Shown: positions 18,655 through 27,382, counted from the stretch's first letter. The stretch is 64,000 bases of DNA from an uncultured Ruminiclostridium sp. (GCA_947623915.1 CANQIB010000010.1:16350-80349), one strand, 5' to 3'. Numbers and translations are program-made. The notes: generated by a model not told the origin, from the sequence alone.

Positions 18655-18700
18655 CAGGCATTCGGGAAAAAGGGAGCTTAGTCCTTTCCTCGAATGCCTG
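18655..18700 (+). terminator. hairpin between the SPFH gene and pcrA
   Basis: CAGGCATTCG (18655-18664) pairs perfectly with CGAATGCCTG (18691-18700); the loop can pair further (GGAAAAAGGGA with TCCTTTCC). There is no U-run after the stem, so it may be a weak terminator, a processing site or a leader element for pcrA. Confidence 0.4.
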
Positions 18701-18735
18701 CGCTGTTGTACTTAATAAAAGACAGAGGTAAACAA

Positions 18736-21078
18736 ATGGACGATAACACGCTGAAAAAACGTGTACTGGAAAAATATTTCAGACGAATGAACGAACGCCA
18801 GCGCGAGGCGGTATTTGCCGTCAACGGAGCGGTGCTGATAATAGCCGGAGCGGGCAGCGGAAAGACCACGGTCTTAGTCAACCGTATCGCCGACCTTGTG
18901 CTTTTCGGGGACGCTTACGGCTGTGAGGAAACTGCGGAGCTGAGCGAGGAGGAACGCCGCTTCGCCGAGGAGTATCTTAACGGCGGGCTTGACGACGCGC
19001 TTGCCGCGCCGAGGCTGTCCGAGATATTCGCGCACGACCGCGTTATGCCGTGGAGGATACTTGCCGTCACCTTTACCAACAAGGCGGCTCAGGAGCTGAA
19101 AGAGCGTCTTTCGGCTCTGGGAGCGAATGTAGAGGGGATATGGGCGGCTACGTTCCATTCGGCGTGCGTAAGGATATTGCGCAGCGACATAGAGGAGCTT
19201 GGGATAGGCTATCGGTCGAATTTCACGGTGTACGACGCCGACGACAGTTTAAGGCTGATAAAAAACGTCATAAAAGAAAACGGCATATCCGAAAAAATGC
19301 TGTCGCCAAAGACGGTGCAGAGCATTATTTCCCATGCCAAGGACAAGCTGATAACGCCGGAAAAATTCGCTACCGCCGGAAAAAACGGCGAGGATTATCT
19401 TCTGGTCTCGGCGAAAAAGATATATGAGGAATACCAAAGCCGCCTTATCGGCGCGAACGCTTTGGATTTCGACGATATAATAATGCTGACGGTGCGGCTT
19501 TTGGAAAGCTGTCCCGAAGCGTCCCAACGCTGGCAGGAACGTTTTCGTTACATCATGGTGGACGAATATCAGGATACCAATCCGGCGCAGTACCGTCTGG
19601 TATCCCTGCTGTCGGGAAAGCACGGCAACCTTTGCGTCGTGGGCGACGAGGATCAGAGCATCTACCGCTTTCGCGGCGCTACTATAGAAAACATACTGTC
19701 GTTTGAGCGCAGATTCAACGCAAAGGTCATAAAGCTCGAACAGAATTACCGTTCGACGCAGACCATTCTTTCCGCCGCAAACGCGGTCATATCCAACAAC
19801 ACCCAGCACAAGGAAAAGACGCTTTGGTCGGAGCTGGGCAAGGGCGAAAAGGTAACGGTGGCGCGCTTTTCCACCGAGCAGGAGGAGGCGTCGTACATAG
19901 CGGAGCATATCCTCGATTCGCTGAGGGACGGGAAAAATTATTCGGACAACGTTATACTGTACCGCAACAACGCGCAGTCCCGAACCGTGGAAACGGCGCT
20001 CGCCAAAAGCGGCATACCCTATCGGATAATCGGGGGCGTGCGCTTTTACGAGCGCAAGGAAATAAAGGACATGGTGGCGTATCTCAGCGTGCTGAACAAC
20101 AACTTTGACGATACGAGATTTCAAAGGATAGTCAACGAGCCTTTGCGCGGCATAGGCGACGCCACTCAGGCGGAGATACTGCGCATAGCGCACGGAATGG
20201 GTATGTCGCCGATACAGGTAATGGCGGAAAGCGCAGAATTTCCCACCCTTGCCAAAAAAGCAAAGCTGCTTATGCCTTTGGGAGAAACGTTTTTCGAGCT
20301 TTCCTCGGCGGCGGAAAACATCGAGGACGGCGGCATAATCGACGAGATACTGGACTGTTTCGGCTACCGCGACGCGCTGAAAGCGCAGGGACTTGAGGGC
20401 GAGGTAAGGCTGGAGAACATCAACGAGCTGAAATCCAACATGATAACCTACGCCAGAGAAAACGAGGGCTGCGGGCTGTCCGAATTTCTGGAGCAGGTCG
20501 CGCTGGTGTCCGACCTTGACAGCTACGAGCAGGACGAGGACAAAGCGGTGCTGATGACCATGCACTCCGCCAAGGGGCTGGAATTTGACACGGTCTTCGT
20601 GATAGGCGCGGAGGAAAACGTATTTCCCGGCTACCGCTCCATGACGGACGCCAACGAGCTGGAGGAGGAACGCCGACTTGCGTATGTCGCGATGACTCGC
20701 GCAAAGCGCAAACTGTACTTCACCTGCGTAAAACAGCGTATGTTGTACGGTCAGACTATGCGAAACCGCGTATCCCGCTTTGTAAGCGAGATACCCGCAA
20801 AATACATGGAATACACCGATAACACCGCGCCGGCGTTTGTCGAGCAGACTCGTCCCATACGCACACGGCAAGGGTACTTGCAGCAGCGTCCCAAGCCGAG
20901 CGCGGCGGTTTCGACGGAAATATACAAAGAGGGCGACAGGGTGAGCCACGGCACGTTCGGAGAGGGCACCGTGCTTTCCGCAAAGCCCATGGGCGGCGAC
21001 TGGCTTTTAGAGATAGCATTTGACACCCATGGCACAAAAAAGGTAGCCGCAAAATTCTCAAAAATGAGAAAGATATAG
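18736..21078 (+). CDS. pcrA: UvrD/PcrA-type superfamily 1A DNA helicase
   Basis: This 780-residue 3'-5' helicase acts in nucleotide-excision repair, in removing RecA filaments and at replication-transcription conflicts. Helicase motifs in order: Q motif LNERQREAV, Walker A GAGSGKTT, Ia TFTNKAAQEL, II DEYQDTN, III GDEDQSIYRFRGA, IV region QNYRS, V TMHSAKGLEFD and VI AYVAMTRAKRKL. An insertion of roughly 50 charged residues sits between motifs I and Ia. The C-terminal 50 residues form the Tudor-like PcrA tail (EGDRVSHGTFGEGTV). The start at 18736 is chosen over the in-frame 18694 because AGAGG lies just upstream. It leads a compact run with two HAD genes, rimM and trmD. Confidence 0.95.
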   Translation: MDDNTLKKRVLEKYFRRMNERQREAVFAVNGAVLIIAGAGSGKTTVLVNRIADLVLFGDAYGCEETAELSEEERRFAEEYLNGGLDDALAAPRLSEIFAHDRVMPWRILAVTFTNKAAQELKERLSALGANVEGIWAATFHSACVRILRSDIEELGIGYRSNFTVYDADDSLRLIKNVIKENGISEKMLSPKTVQSIISHAKDKLITPEKFATAGKNGEDYLLVSAKKIYEEYQSRLIGANALDFDDIIMLTVRLLESCPEASQRWQERFRYIMVDEYQDTNPAQYRLVSLLSGKHGNLCVVGDEDQSIYRFRGATIENILSFERRFNAKVIKLEQNYRSTQTILSAANAVISNNTQHKEKTLWSELGKGEKVTVARFSTEQEEASYIAEHILDSLRDGKNYSDNVILYRNNAQSRTVETALAKSGIPYRIIGGVRFYERKEIKDMVAYLSVLNNNFDDTRFQRIVNEPLRGIGDATQAEILRIAHGMGMSPIQVMAESAEFPTLAKKAKLLMPLGETFFELSSAAENIEDGGIIDEILDCFGYRDALKAQGLEGEVRLENINELKSNMITYARENEGCGLSEFLEQVALVSDLDSYEQDEDKAVLMTMHSAKGLEFDTVFVIGAEENVFPGYRSMTDANELEEERRLAYVAMTRAKRKLYFTCVKQRMLYGQTMRNRVSRFVSEIPAKYMEYTDNTAPAFVEQTRPIRTRQGYLQQRPKPSAAVSTEIYKEGDRVSHGTFGEGTVLSAKPMGGDWLLEIAFDTHGTKKVAAKFSKMRKI

Positions 21079-21085
21079 GTATGGT

Positions 21086-21745
21086 ATGAAGATAGAAGCG
21101 GTAATTTTTGACATGGACGGGCTTATGCTGGACACCGAAAAGCTGTTGGTGCGCTTTTGGTGCGAGGCGGCGCGGGAATACGGTTTTCCCATGGAACGAC
21201 GGCACGCGCTGGAGCTGCGTTCCTTTGCGGGAAAGTTTGCGGCGGTGCAGCTCAAAGAGTGGTTCGGGGAAAGCTGCGATTACAAAAAAATACGCGCCCG
21301 CCGCATAGAGCTTATGAACGCCTACATAAAAGACCACCCCGTCGGAAAAAAGGTAGGCTTGGATGAGCTGCTGGATCATCTGAAAGAACGCGGGATACGC
21401 GCCGCGGTAGCCACCGCTACCGATTTGGAGCGTGCAAAGGAATATCTTATCCCCGCAGGAATATACGACAAGTTTGAACGCATAATCTGCGGAAACATGA
21501 TACAAAACGGCAAACCCTGTCCGGATATATACCTTTACGCGTGCAGTCAGCTGGGACTTGAGCCGGAACGCTGCATGGCGCTGGAGGACAGCCCGAACGG
21601 GGTGAGGTCGGCAAGCGACGCGGGCTGCGTTACGGTGATGGTACCGGATCTGACGCCTCCCGCCATGGAGCAGTACAGTCGGGTATTCGCGGTGTGCGAA
21701 ACGCTGCGCGACGTTATCGGACTGCTGAACGGAGTAAACAAATGA
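21086..21745 (+). CDS. HAD-superfamily phosphatase, beta-phosphoglucomutase-like
   Basis: This 219-residue enzyme has HAD motif I AVIFDMDGLMLDT (nucleophile Asp near residue 9), motif II VATAT, the lysine motif near FERIICGNMIQNGKP and motif IV ALEDSPNGVRSA. The cap is the alpha-helical C1 type used by beta-phosphoglucomutases and small phospho-sugar phosphatases. The start is only eight bases after the pcrA stop, so it is translated from the same transcript. Its 3' end overlaps the next HAD gene by four bases. Substrate is unknown. Confidence 0.85.
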   Translation: MKIEAVIFDMDGLMLDTEKLLVRFWCEAAREYGFPMERRHALELRSFAGKFAAVQLKEWFGESCDYKKIRARRIELMNAYIKDHPVGKKVGLDELLDHLKERGIRAAVATATDLERAKEYLIPAGIYDKFERIICGNMIQNGKPCPDIYLYACSQLGLEPERCMALEDSPNGVRSASDAGCVTVMVPDLTPPAMEQYSRVFAVCETLRDVIGLLNGVNK

Positions 21746-22416
21746 AAAACGAAAAAACAGCCGTAAAAGGCGTGATATTCGACCTTGACGGCACTTTGCT
21801 GAATACTTTGGACGACCTCGCCGACAGCGCAAATCATGTCCTTAGTATGCTCGGACTGCCTGAGCATGAAACGGAAAGCTACAAGTATTTTGTCGGCAAC
21901 GGCATACCCAAGCTGATAGAACGCTGTCTGCCGCCCGACCGACAGGAGCTTTGCGGTAAGGCGCTGGAAATGTTTCTTGAATACTACGACGCGCACAGCG
22001 AGGACAAGACCGCTCCGTACAACGGTATAACGGAGATGCTCAGCAGGCTGCGTGAAATGGGACTGCCTGTCGGCGTTGTCACAAATAAGGCGCATGAAAT
22101 AGCGATAAAGGTAGTGGAGCATTATTTCGGGAAAGGCTGCTTTGACTGTATAAGAGGACTTGACAGCGGCATAAGACCCAAGCCTGCGCCGGACGGCGCG
22201 CTGTTCGTGGCACGGCGGCTGGATATCCCGCCGAAAAATGTACTGTATCTCGGCGATACCAAGACCGATATGCAGACCGCTGTGAACGCGGGGTTTATCC
22301 CCTGCGGCGTGCTGTGGGGATTTCGCAAACGCGACGAGCTTGAAGAAAACGGGGCGAGATACATTATCGGCGACCCCTCGGAGCTATTCGATATTTTAAA
22401 AGGAGCAGCAGAATGA
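21742..22416 (+). CDS. gph: HAD phosphatase, phosphoglycolate phosphatase-like
   Basis: This 224-residue protein has the HAD motifs GVIFDLDGTLLNT, GVVTNKA, KPAP and YLGDTKTDMQTA, and a C1 cap (HVLSMLGLPEHETESYKYFVGNG). It matches the Gph/PpaX-type phosphatases that hydrolyse 2-phosphoglycolate or pyrophosphate. The start at 21742 is set by GGAG eight bases upstream and an ATGA overlap with the preceding stop; the 16 extra residues of the longer in-frame form are not homologous to anything expected. It overlaps rimM by 4 bp. Two HAD genes in tandem probably serve different phospho-metabolites. Exact substrate is uncertain. Confidence 0.85.
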   Translation: MKNEKTAVKGVIFDLDGTLLNTLDDLADSANHVLSMLGLPEHETESYKYFVGNGIPKLIERCLPPDRQELCGKALEMFLEYYDAHSEDKTAPYNGITEMLSRLREMGLPVGVVTNKAHEIAIKVVEHYFGKGCFDCIRGLDSGIRPKPAPDGALFVARRLDIPPKNVLYLGDTKTDMQTAVNAGFIPCGVLWGFRKRDELEENGARYIIGDPSELFDILKGAAE

Positions 22417-22934
22417 GAAAACAGTATCTTGAAGCCGCAAAGATAGTCGCTCCGCAGGGGCTTAAAGGCGAGATACGCGCGCAGTATTACTGCGACGGGC
22501 CGGACTTTTTTACAAAGCTGGAGCGCCTGTTCATCGGGAAAGAGAAGAAAGAAACCAAGCTGCTCTCCTCCCGCGCTCACGGCAATCTGGTCGTACTGAA
22601 GCTGGACGCGGCAAATTCCCGCGAGGAGGTAACGCCGCTTATCGGGAAACTGCTGTATATCGACAGGAACGACGTGACGCTGGAAGAGGGGGTCTACTTC
22701 CTACAGGACCTTATCGGGCTGAAAGTCGTCGACGCGGATACCGGCAAGCTGTACGGCGAGGTGGACGAGATATACCAAAACGGCTCCGCCGACGTGTATT
22801 CCGTGAAAACTCCGGAGGGAAAGCAGCTTATGTTTCCCGCGATACCGCAGGTGCTTATCAGCAGAGATATTGACGGCGGCGTGATAACGATACGCCCGCT
22901 CGAAGGGCTTTTTGATAACGAGGAGCAGCGATGA
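22413..22934 (+). CDS. rimM: 16S rRNA processing protein RimM
   Basis: This 173-residue assembly factor binds ribosomal protein S19 and the 30S head during maturation. The N-terminal RimM domain (KIVAPQGLKGEIRAQYYCD, residues 9-90) and the PRC-barrel-like C-terminus (LQDLIGLKVVDADTG through LMFPAIPQVL) are both visible, and length is typical. It overlaps gph upstream and trmD downstream by ATGA, giving translational coupling. The rimM-trmD order is conserved across bacteria; rpsP and rplS, usual flanking genes, are not here. Confidence 0.95.
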   Translation: MRKQYLEAAKIVAPQGLKGEIRAQYYCDGPDFFTKLERLFIGKEKKETKLLSSRAHGNLVVLKLDAANSREEVTPLIGKLLYIDRNDVTLEEGVYFLQDLIGLKVVDADTGKLYGEVDEIYQNGSADVYSVKTPEGKQLMFPAIPQVLISRDIDGGVITIRPLEGLFDNEEQR

Positions 22935-23968
22935 TACGCATAGATATAGCGACGCTTTTTCCCGAAATGTGCCGCGCCGTGCTGTCCGAAAGCATTATCG
23001 GGCGTGCTATGAAAGCGGGATATATTGATATAAGATGTCACAATATCCGCGACTATGCCGGCAATAAGCACAACCGCGTCGACGATAAGCCGTACGGAGG
23101 CGGCACCGGCATGGTGATGCAGGCGCAGCCGATATATGACTGTATCAACGCGATACGCGCCGAGGTCGGCGAGGACGTCGGGATAATTTATATGTCCCCG
23201 CAGGGCAAGCCGCTCACCCAGCAAAAGGTAAAGGAGCTTGCTCGGCTTGACAGGCTGATAATACTTTGCGGGCATTACGAGGGGATAGACTGTCGGGTGA
23301 CGGAGGAGCTTGGCGCGCAGGAAATATCGGTGGGAGATTTTGTCGTGACCGGCGGAGAACTGCCCGCGCTCATGCTGACCGACGCGATAGCGCGTATGCA
23401 GGAGGGCGTGCTGCCGAATACCGACGCATACTCGCGGGAAAGCCATTACGAGGGGCTTTTGGAATATCCGCAGTACACGCGTCCCGAAGTTTGGAAAGGC
23501 AGAGCCGTTCCGCAGGTGCTGCTGTCCGGCGACCACGCGCAGGTAGAAAAATGGCAGGAGCAAATGTCGTGGCAGACGACGCTTGAAAAAAGACCCGACC
23601 TGCTGACCGCGCGGAAAAAGGACGGCTCGCCTTATGCAAAATACCTTGACTTTTCGGTAAACGCCGAGGGATTTCCCGACGAGGCGGATCTGGCTGTTTT
23701 GCGGTTAGCCCGTCAAAAACTGCTCACCTCCGCTGAAAAAAAGATGTTCGTGAAAATCAACAAATATCTTGCTGAAAAGCTGCCCGATAAGAGGGATAAT
23801 ATTCATATCCTGATAAAAAGCGAAGCGCGGGACATGACGGATATGTATCTGTCGCTTTGCGATATCCTAAAGGCGCATAAAGTGAATTTTAACATAATAT
23901 TTACCGATTTTGCCGGCAAGATAATACGGGAATATGACGATTTCCTGGTTACCGAACCTGAAAAATGA
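22931..23968 (+). CDS. trmD: tRNA (guanine-37-N1)-methyltransferase with C-terminal extension
   Basis: This enzyme methylates G37 of tRNAs reading CNN codons, preventing +1 frameshifting. The SPOUT knot is intact: ILCGHYEGIDCRV and VGDFVVTGGELPALMLTDAIAR, and the substrate loop RPEVWKGRAVPQVLLSGDH. TrmD is normally about 230-250 residues. Here 345 residues are encoded without interruption, adding about 85 residues from LLTSAEKKMFVKINKY onward, predicted alpha/beta with a conserved-looking hydrophobic strand NIIFTDFAGKI. I do not recognise this extension. Start by ATGA overlap with rimM. It is the last gene of the operon; 270 bp of non-coding DNA follow. Confidence 0.93.
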   Translation: MIRIDIATLFPEMCRAVLSESIIGRAMKAGYIDIRCHNIRDYAGNKHNRVDDKPYGGGTGMVMQAQPIYDCINAIRAEVGEDVGIIYMSPQGKPLTQQKVKELARLDRLIILCGHYEGIDCRVTEELGAQEISVGDFVVTGGELPALMLTDAIARMQEGVLPNTDAYSRESHYEGLLEYPQYTRPEVWKGRAVPQVLLSGDHAQVEKWQEQMSWQTTLEKRPDLLTARKKDGSPYAKYLDFSVNAEGFPDEADLAVLRLARQKLLTSAEKKMFVKINKYLAEKLPDKRDNIHILIKSEARDMTDMYLSLCDILKAHKVNFNIIFTDFAGKIIREYDDFLVTEPEK

Positions 23969-24138
23969 CCTATCCGACCGCTTGCGCGGCGTGCGATGGT
24001 GGAAAACTTCTGTGTATCTTCAATATCCGAGCAAACAAATTTTTATGCAAATGATACAAAAAATTGCAAAAAGATTGATGAGTATTGAGCGAATGTGAAG
24101 AATAATTGCAGAAAAAATGACAAAAGATAAAAACTCTG

Positions 24139-24167
24139 TTGACGAACTTGAAATTTACGGCTATACT
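24139..24167 (+). promoter_or_regulatory. sigma-A promoter of ptsH
   Basis: TTGACG (24139-24144) and TATACT (24162-24167), 17-bp spacer, about 70 bp before the HPr start. The rest of 23969-24138 is AT-rich with no gene. Confidence 0.8.
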
Positions 24168-24238
24168 ATATATACAGGGCAGGAAAAGCCCGACAACAAA
24201 GGAAAGAAAACAGTAGAAAACGATGGAGGTAGTTATTC

Positions 24239-24502
24239 ATGTTTGTCAAAGAAGTGAGCGTTAAGAACCAGGTTGGTTTGCACGCAAGACCTGCAACTTT
24301 CTTCATCCAGAAAGCCAACGAATACAAATCATCTATCTGGGTTGAAAAGGAAGAACGCAGAGTCAATGCAAAGAGCCTGTTAGGTATTCTTTCTCTCGGC
24401 ATTGTAGGCGGTACTCCTATCCGCATCATTGCAGACGGCACAGACGAGCAGCTGGCTGTTGACGGCTTGGTAAAGCTGGTAGAGAGCGGTTTTACCGAAT
24501 AA
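24239..24502 (+). CDS. ptsH: phosphocarrier protein HPr
   Basis: This 87-residue protein passes phosphate from enzyme I to sugar-specific EIIA proteins and, when phosphorylated on serine by HPr kinase, acts with CcpA in carbon catabolite control. The active-site GLHARPA (His15) and the regulatory KSLLGILSLG segment (Ser46) are both present, so it is a full HPr rather than a Crh. A strong GGAGGT precedes the ATG. It is monocistronic, with its own promoter and a hairpin after the stop; no ptsI is adjacent. Confidence 0.96.
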   Translation: MFVKEVSVKNQVGLHARPATFFIQKANEYKSSIWVEKEERRVNAKSLLGILSLGIVGGTPIRIIADGTDEQLAVDGLVKLVESGFTE

Positions 24503-24520
24503 TCACATAACAAGAGAATA

Positions 24521-24548
24521 AAAGCCGCCGCGTGTAAACGGCGGCTTT
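24521..24548 (+). terminator. intrinsic terminator after ptsH
   Basis: A perfect 10-bp stem (AAAGCCGCCG with CGGCGGCTTT) around an eight-base loop. The U-tract is short, and the ribosome site of the next gene starts about ten bases on, so some read-through is likely. Confidence 0.7.
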
Positions 24549-24571
24549 ATGCTTTGGAAAAGGAAGATTTG

Positions 24572-25258
24572 ATGTTAAAAAAGATAACCGCGCTCGCGCT
24601 CGCGGCGGCGTTGCTGCTAAGCGGCTGTTCGGCGGACTATTCGGATATCGAAGGGTACGACCTTGTGATGAAGTCAAGGGAGCTGTACACAGGACTTTAC
24701 GGGGCGCACCTTACGGTAACGGACAAGGCTCGCGACCTTGTGACGCAGGAGCTTACGTTTTTATATGACGATGTGGACAGACTGACCTATTCCTATTTCG
24801 GAACGGACGGCGATACCGAATACCGCGAATATCACGACGGCTACAGCTACAGCTACACCGACTCCGACGGCAAATGGATAACCGTAAACGAGGGTGAGGA
24901 AAACTACCGCGGCTACAACCGCATAAGCAAGATGTCTATGACCGACGCGGGAATGATATTTATAAAGCCGGAAAGCATAGAGAGCAGTAATGTCGCTCAG
25001 GACGGCGTAAACACGGTGATAACGCACGTTTACCGCGCCGAGGAGCTTAGCGAGATGATGGCGTCGCAGCTCGGCACAAACGGTTCGCTGACCGAATTTT
25101 CGGTCGTGTATACGCTGGACGGTTCGGGATATTGCCTGTCTATGGAGCAAAAAGGCGTAATGACTCTGGACGGAAAAACGCAGGATATAGACTACCTGCT
25201 GTCCATCGACAGCATGAACGATATAGCTAAAATAGAAAAACCGTTTACCGAAGAGTAA
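24572..25258 (+). CDS. secreted lipoprotein of unknown function
   Basis: This 228-residue protein begins with a short basic signal peptide and lipobox LLSGC (Cys18), so it is expected to be lipid-anchored outside the membrane. The mature part is acidic, rich in Tyr, Asp and Gly, with segments such as DTEYREYHDGYSYSYTDSDG and a likely beta-rich fold. I do not recognise the family. Start at 24572 follows AAAAGGAAG; the in-frame ATG at 24554 lies before that site. The closing hairpins at 25239-25312 separate it from the convergent operon on the other strand. Confidence 0.75.
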   Translation: MLKKITALALAAALLLSGCSADYSDIEGYDLVMKSRELYTGLYGAHLTVTDKARDLVTQELTFLYDDVDRLTYSYFGTDGDTEYREYHDGYSYSYTDSDGKWITVNEGEENYRGYNRISKMSMTDAGMIFIKPESIESSNVAQDGVNTVITHVYRAEELSEMMASQLGTNGSLTEFSVVYTLDGSGYCLSMEQKGVMTLDGKTQDIDYLLSIDSMNDIAKIEKPFTEE

Positions 25259-25273
25259 ACGGTTCTAAAAACA

Positions 25274-25312
25274 AAAAGCTCTGACGGGAATAACTTCCCC
25301 GTCGGAGCTTTT
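25274..25312. terminator. bidirectional terminator between convergent genes
   Basis: A 15-bp stem (AAAAGCTCTGACGGG with CCCGTCGGAGCTTTT, one wobble pair) with A-rich and T-rich flanks serves both strands. A second hairpin, AACCGTTTAC/GTAAACGGTT at 25239-25264, overlaps the lipoprotein stop codon. Confidence 0.85.
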
Positions 25313-25318
25313 GTATTC

Positions 25319-26071
25319 TTAAAAAATAGGCTGTATATCGTCGTTGACGTAAAATACGTCTATTCTGTCGTAGCTTTTGTTGCGGCAGCCGGAGATCGTC
25401 TTTTTGAGCGTTTCCACCAGCATATCGGAATTTTCGCCGTATTCCTGCAAATTGTCCGATACCGTGATATTCAGCACAAAAACGGTCGCCTCGTGGTAGA
25501 CCGTGCCGTTTTCGGTCTCCTCCTCCCAGCTGTTGTCCGCCTCGCTGACGGAATACAGCTTGATTTCTTCCTCCGTATTTTCGTCAAGTCGGTTAAGCTC
25601 CGCCCACTTGTTGAATACCGTTTTCGGGTCGTCGGAAAGGTCGCAGGACTGCGTTTTTTCCGCGCCGTTATCGAGGTAATATATCACGACCTCGCGCTGC
25701 TCGGCCGCCGAGCTTTGGGTATCGCCGCCCGCGGCGCTTTGAGTATCGCCGTCTTGCGAGTCTAACGAGCTATCGCCCTGAGATTCGGCGGTCTGCGTGC
25801 TTTCTTCGCTTTGCGGGTCGGAGCTTTGCGTATCCGCGCCGCTTTGACCGTTCGAGCCGCTTTGGACATCGTCGGACAAGCCGTTATCGCTTTGCGTAAG
25901 GCTGTCCGAAACGGCCGAGCCGCTGCTTTGCGATTCGGTCTGCGCCTTATTGGCGATAAGCACGGCGGATATGACAAACCCCGCTATCACCACGGCGGCG
26001 CATATACCTATCAAAATATATTTTACCATCGCCGCTTTGCCGGCGCTCGTTTTTTTCTCTTTTTCCGGCAT
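25319..26071 (-). CDS. membrane-anchored Ser/Gln/Asp-rich protein with GerMN-like C-terminus
   Basis: This 250-residue protein has a cytoplasmic basic N-terminus, one membrane helix (about residues 14-38), a low-complexity linker of about 90 residues rich in Ser, Gln, Asp and Gly, and an extracellular globular domain (about 125-250). The globular part, with VVIYYLDNG at the start and LVETLKKTI..YDRIDVFYVND at the end, weakly resembles GerMN domains of sporulation and germination lipoproteins; this is a low-confidence guess. It is the last gene of a four-gene minus-strand operon (DUF6171-like, PH-like, GtrA, this one), 21 bp after gtrA. Confidence 0.7.
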   Translation of the reverse strand: MPEKEKKTSAGKAAMVKYILIGICAAVVIAGFVISAVLIANKAQTESQSSGSAVSDSLTQSDNGLSDDVQSGSNGQSGADTQSSDPQSEESTQTAESQGDSSLDSQDGDTQSAAGGDTQSSAAEQREVVIYYLDNGAEKTQSCDLSDDPKTVFNKWAELNRLDENTEEEIKLYSVSEADNSWEEETENGTVYHEATVFVLNITVSDNLQEYGENSDMLVETLKKTISGCRNKSYDRIDVFYVNDDIQPIF

Positions 26072-26092
26072 ATGTTACGTCCTTTCCGATGT

Positions 26093-26617
26093 TCACTCTT
26101 TTTTTCTGAACACGAACAACTTACTGAACACGAAATTCAGCACCAAAACCACGATATTTGAAAATATCTTGACGCACAGCTCATAAAAGCCGTTTTCTAT
26201 CGCGGGCAGATTTACCAGCAGATACATTATGATGAGGTCTACAAACAGCGTAAACAATCGCGCTCCGTAAAAGGAGAGCGCCTGCGCAAGCACTTTTCCC
26301 GCGCCTTTGACGCGACTTTGAAACACCCATATCCGATTAGTGATATAGGCGAACGTGACCGAAACTATCCAGCTTACGATATTCGGCAGGACGGTGGAGG
26401 AATCCCCGTCGGTGAATGTCAGCCGATAGCTCCATTTGAGTATATCCGGCGCGCTCTGCTCGTCGGGAAAAAGCGTGCGTATCACAAAATACGTCACTAT
26501 CGAAACCAGCGTCGTAAGGACTCCGAAAACGATATATAAAATTATCTCGCGGTATTTGCGGTAAAGCTCCCCCCATTCGGAGGGGTGGAGCGCCATGCGG
26601 ATAAATTCTTTTATCAT
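26093..26617 (-). CDS. GtrA family membrane protein
   Basis: This 174-residue protein has four membrane helices, with IVFGVLTTLVSIVTYFVIRTLF and VSWIVSVTFAYITNRIWVF being the GtrA hallmark pair. GtrA proteins are thought to flip polyprenyl-phosphate-linked sugars for glycosylation of O-antigen, teichoic acids or other wall polymers. Its start overlaps the stop of the upstream PH-like gene by 4 bp. No glycosyltransferase is adjacent, so the glycan is unknown. Confidence 0.88.
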   Translation of the reverse strand: MIKEFIRMALHPSEWGELYRKYREIILYIVFGVLTTLVSIVTYFVIRTLFPDEQSAPDILKWSYRLTFTDGDSSTVLPNIVSWIVSVTFAYITNRIWVFQSRVKGAGKVLAQALSFYGARLFTLFVDLIIMYLLVNLPAIENGFYELCVKIFSNIVVLVLNFVFSKLFVFRKKE

Positions 26618-27054
26618 TCGAGGCTGTCCGCTATGCCGTCGCCGTCCATGTCGATATCCGCGGGTTGACCGCCGAGCGCCGCGCCGACCATATCTCTGCC
26701 GCGCACCATGTACTTATCGTACTGTGCCTTGACCGCCTGATCAAGTATTCTCTTTACCTCACGCGGTTTTCTGATGGAACGAAGCTGTTTTTCCGGCGTA
26801 TCGCGGTCGCGCGCTATCAGAATGATAGTACCGCAGCCCACTATCCTTTGACCGAAAGTGAACTTCATGTTCTTGTCCATTATCTTGTACAGATCGATCT
26901 CGTCCTCTTTAATGTTGAGCAGACCGACCTTTGTGTAAAGCGACGTTTCGGTCAGGATATAGCGGGTAAGAGAGATAGGCAGCCCGCATATGCACTTTTT
27001 GCCCGTCCACAGGACCTCTCCGTAATTTCTTCTGAGCTTTTCAAGATTTGCCAT
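26614..27054 (-). CDS. PH-like domain protein with C-terminal Asp-rich calcium-type loop
   Basis: This 146-residue protein has an N-terminal beta-rich region (about 1-85; RYILTETSLYTKVGLLNIKEDEIDLYKI) matching the pattern of bacterial PH-like domains, then a helical stretch, and ends in DIDMDGDGIADSLE, a DxDxDG loop like those of EF-hand or thrombospondin-type calcium sites. There is no signal peptide, so the loop would be cytosolic. It overlaps gtrA by 4 bp and follows the cysteine-rich gene by 14 bp. Function is not known. Confidence 0.75.
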   Translation of the reverse strand: MANLEKLRRNYGEVLWTGKKCICGLPISLTRYILTETSLYTKVGLLNIKEDEIDLYKIMDKNMKFTFGQRIVGCGTIILIARDRDTPEKQLRSIRKPREVKRILDQAVKAQYDKYMVRGRDMVGAALGGQPADIDMDGDGIADSLE

Positions 27055-27068
27055 GTCGATTTCCTTTC

Positions 27069-27314
27069 CTACCAGCGCTTGCGCTCATGGGGGCAGTAGC
27101 TCCGAGCGAAAGCGGCGCGTATTTCCGCAAAACAACCGCATTTTTTGCACATTCCGTTGACAAGGTCGTCGCACTCAAGACAGATCTGCAATCTTTGGCG
27201 GTATGTTTCGTCGTCGGTCTTTTTTTCGGGGGGTATAAATGTAAGATACTCCTGTATCGTACTGTACGCAAGCTCACCCATCTCGTCGGTAAGACACCTG
27301 CGGCATTTTTCCAT
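27069..27314 (-). CDS. small cysteine-rich protein (DUF6171-like)
   Basis: This 81-residue protein has eight cysteines arranged as CRRC near the N-terminus, CLEC in the middle, and CKKCGCF followed by SYCPHE at the C-terminus, a likely two-zinc fold. I recognise the pattern of the DUF6171 family of Firmicutes, whose function is unknown. It is the first gene of the operon with the PH-like, GtrA and Ser/Gln-rich genes, behind a 17-bp-spaced promoter. RBS AGGAG. Confidence 0.75.
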   Translation of the reverse strand: MEKCRRCLTDEMGELAYSTIQEYLTFIPPEKKTDDETYRQRLQICLECDDLVNGMCKKCGCFAEIRAAFARSYCPHERKRW

Positions 27315-27382
27315 TATATTTCACTCCTAACGTTTAACTGCGGCAATAAGGCAAAACGCCGCACAGACAAGGTCTTTATATT

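Noticed and set aside
19249..20949. Minus-strand open frame of 566 codons opposite pcrA
   Set aside because: Antisense shadow of conserved helicase motifs, no recognisable protein features.
22931..23968. Frameshift joining trmD to another gene
   Set aside because: The frame runs unbroken, codon use is even across the junction and the next gene has its own promoter; an extension is the simpler reading.
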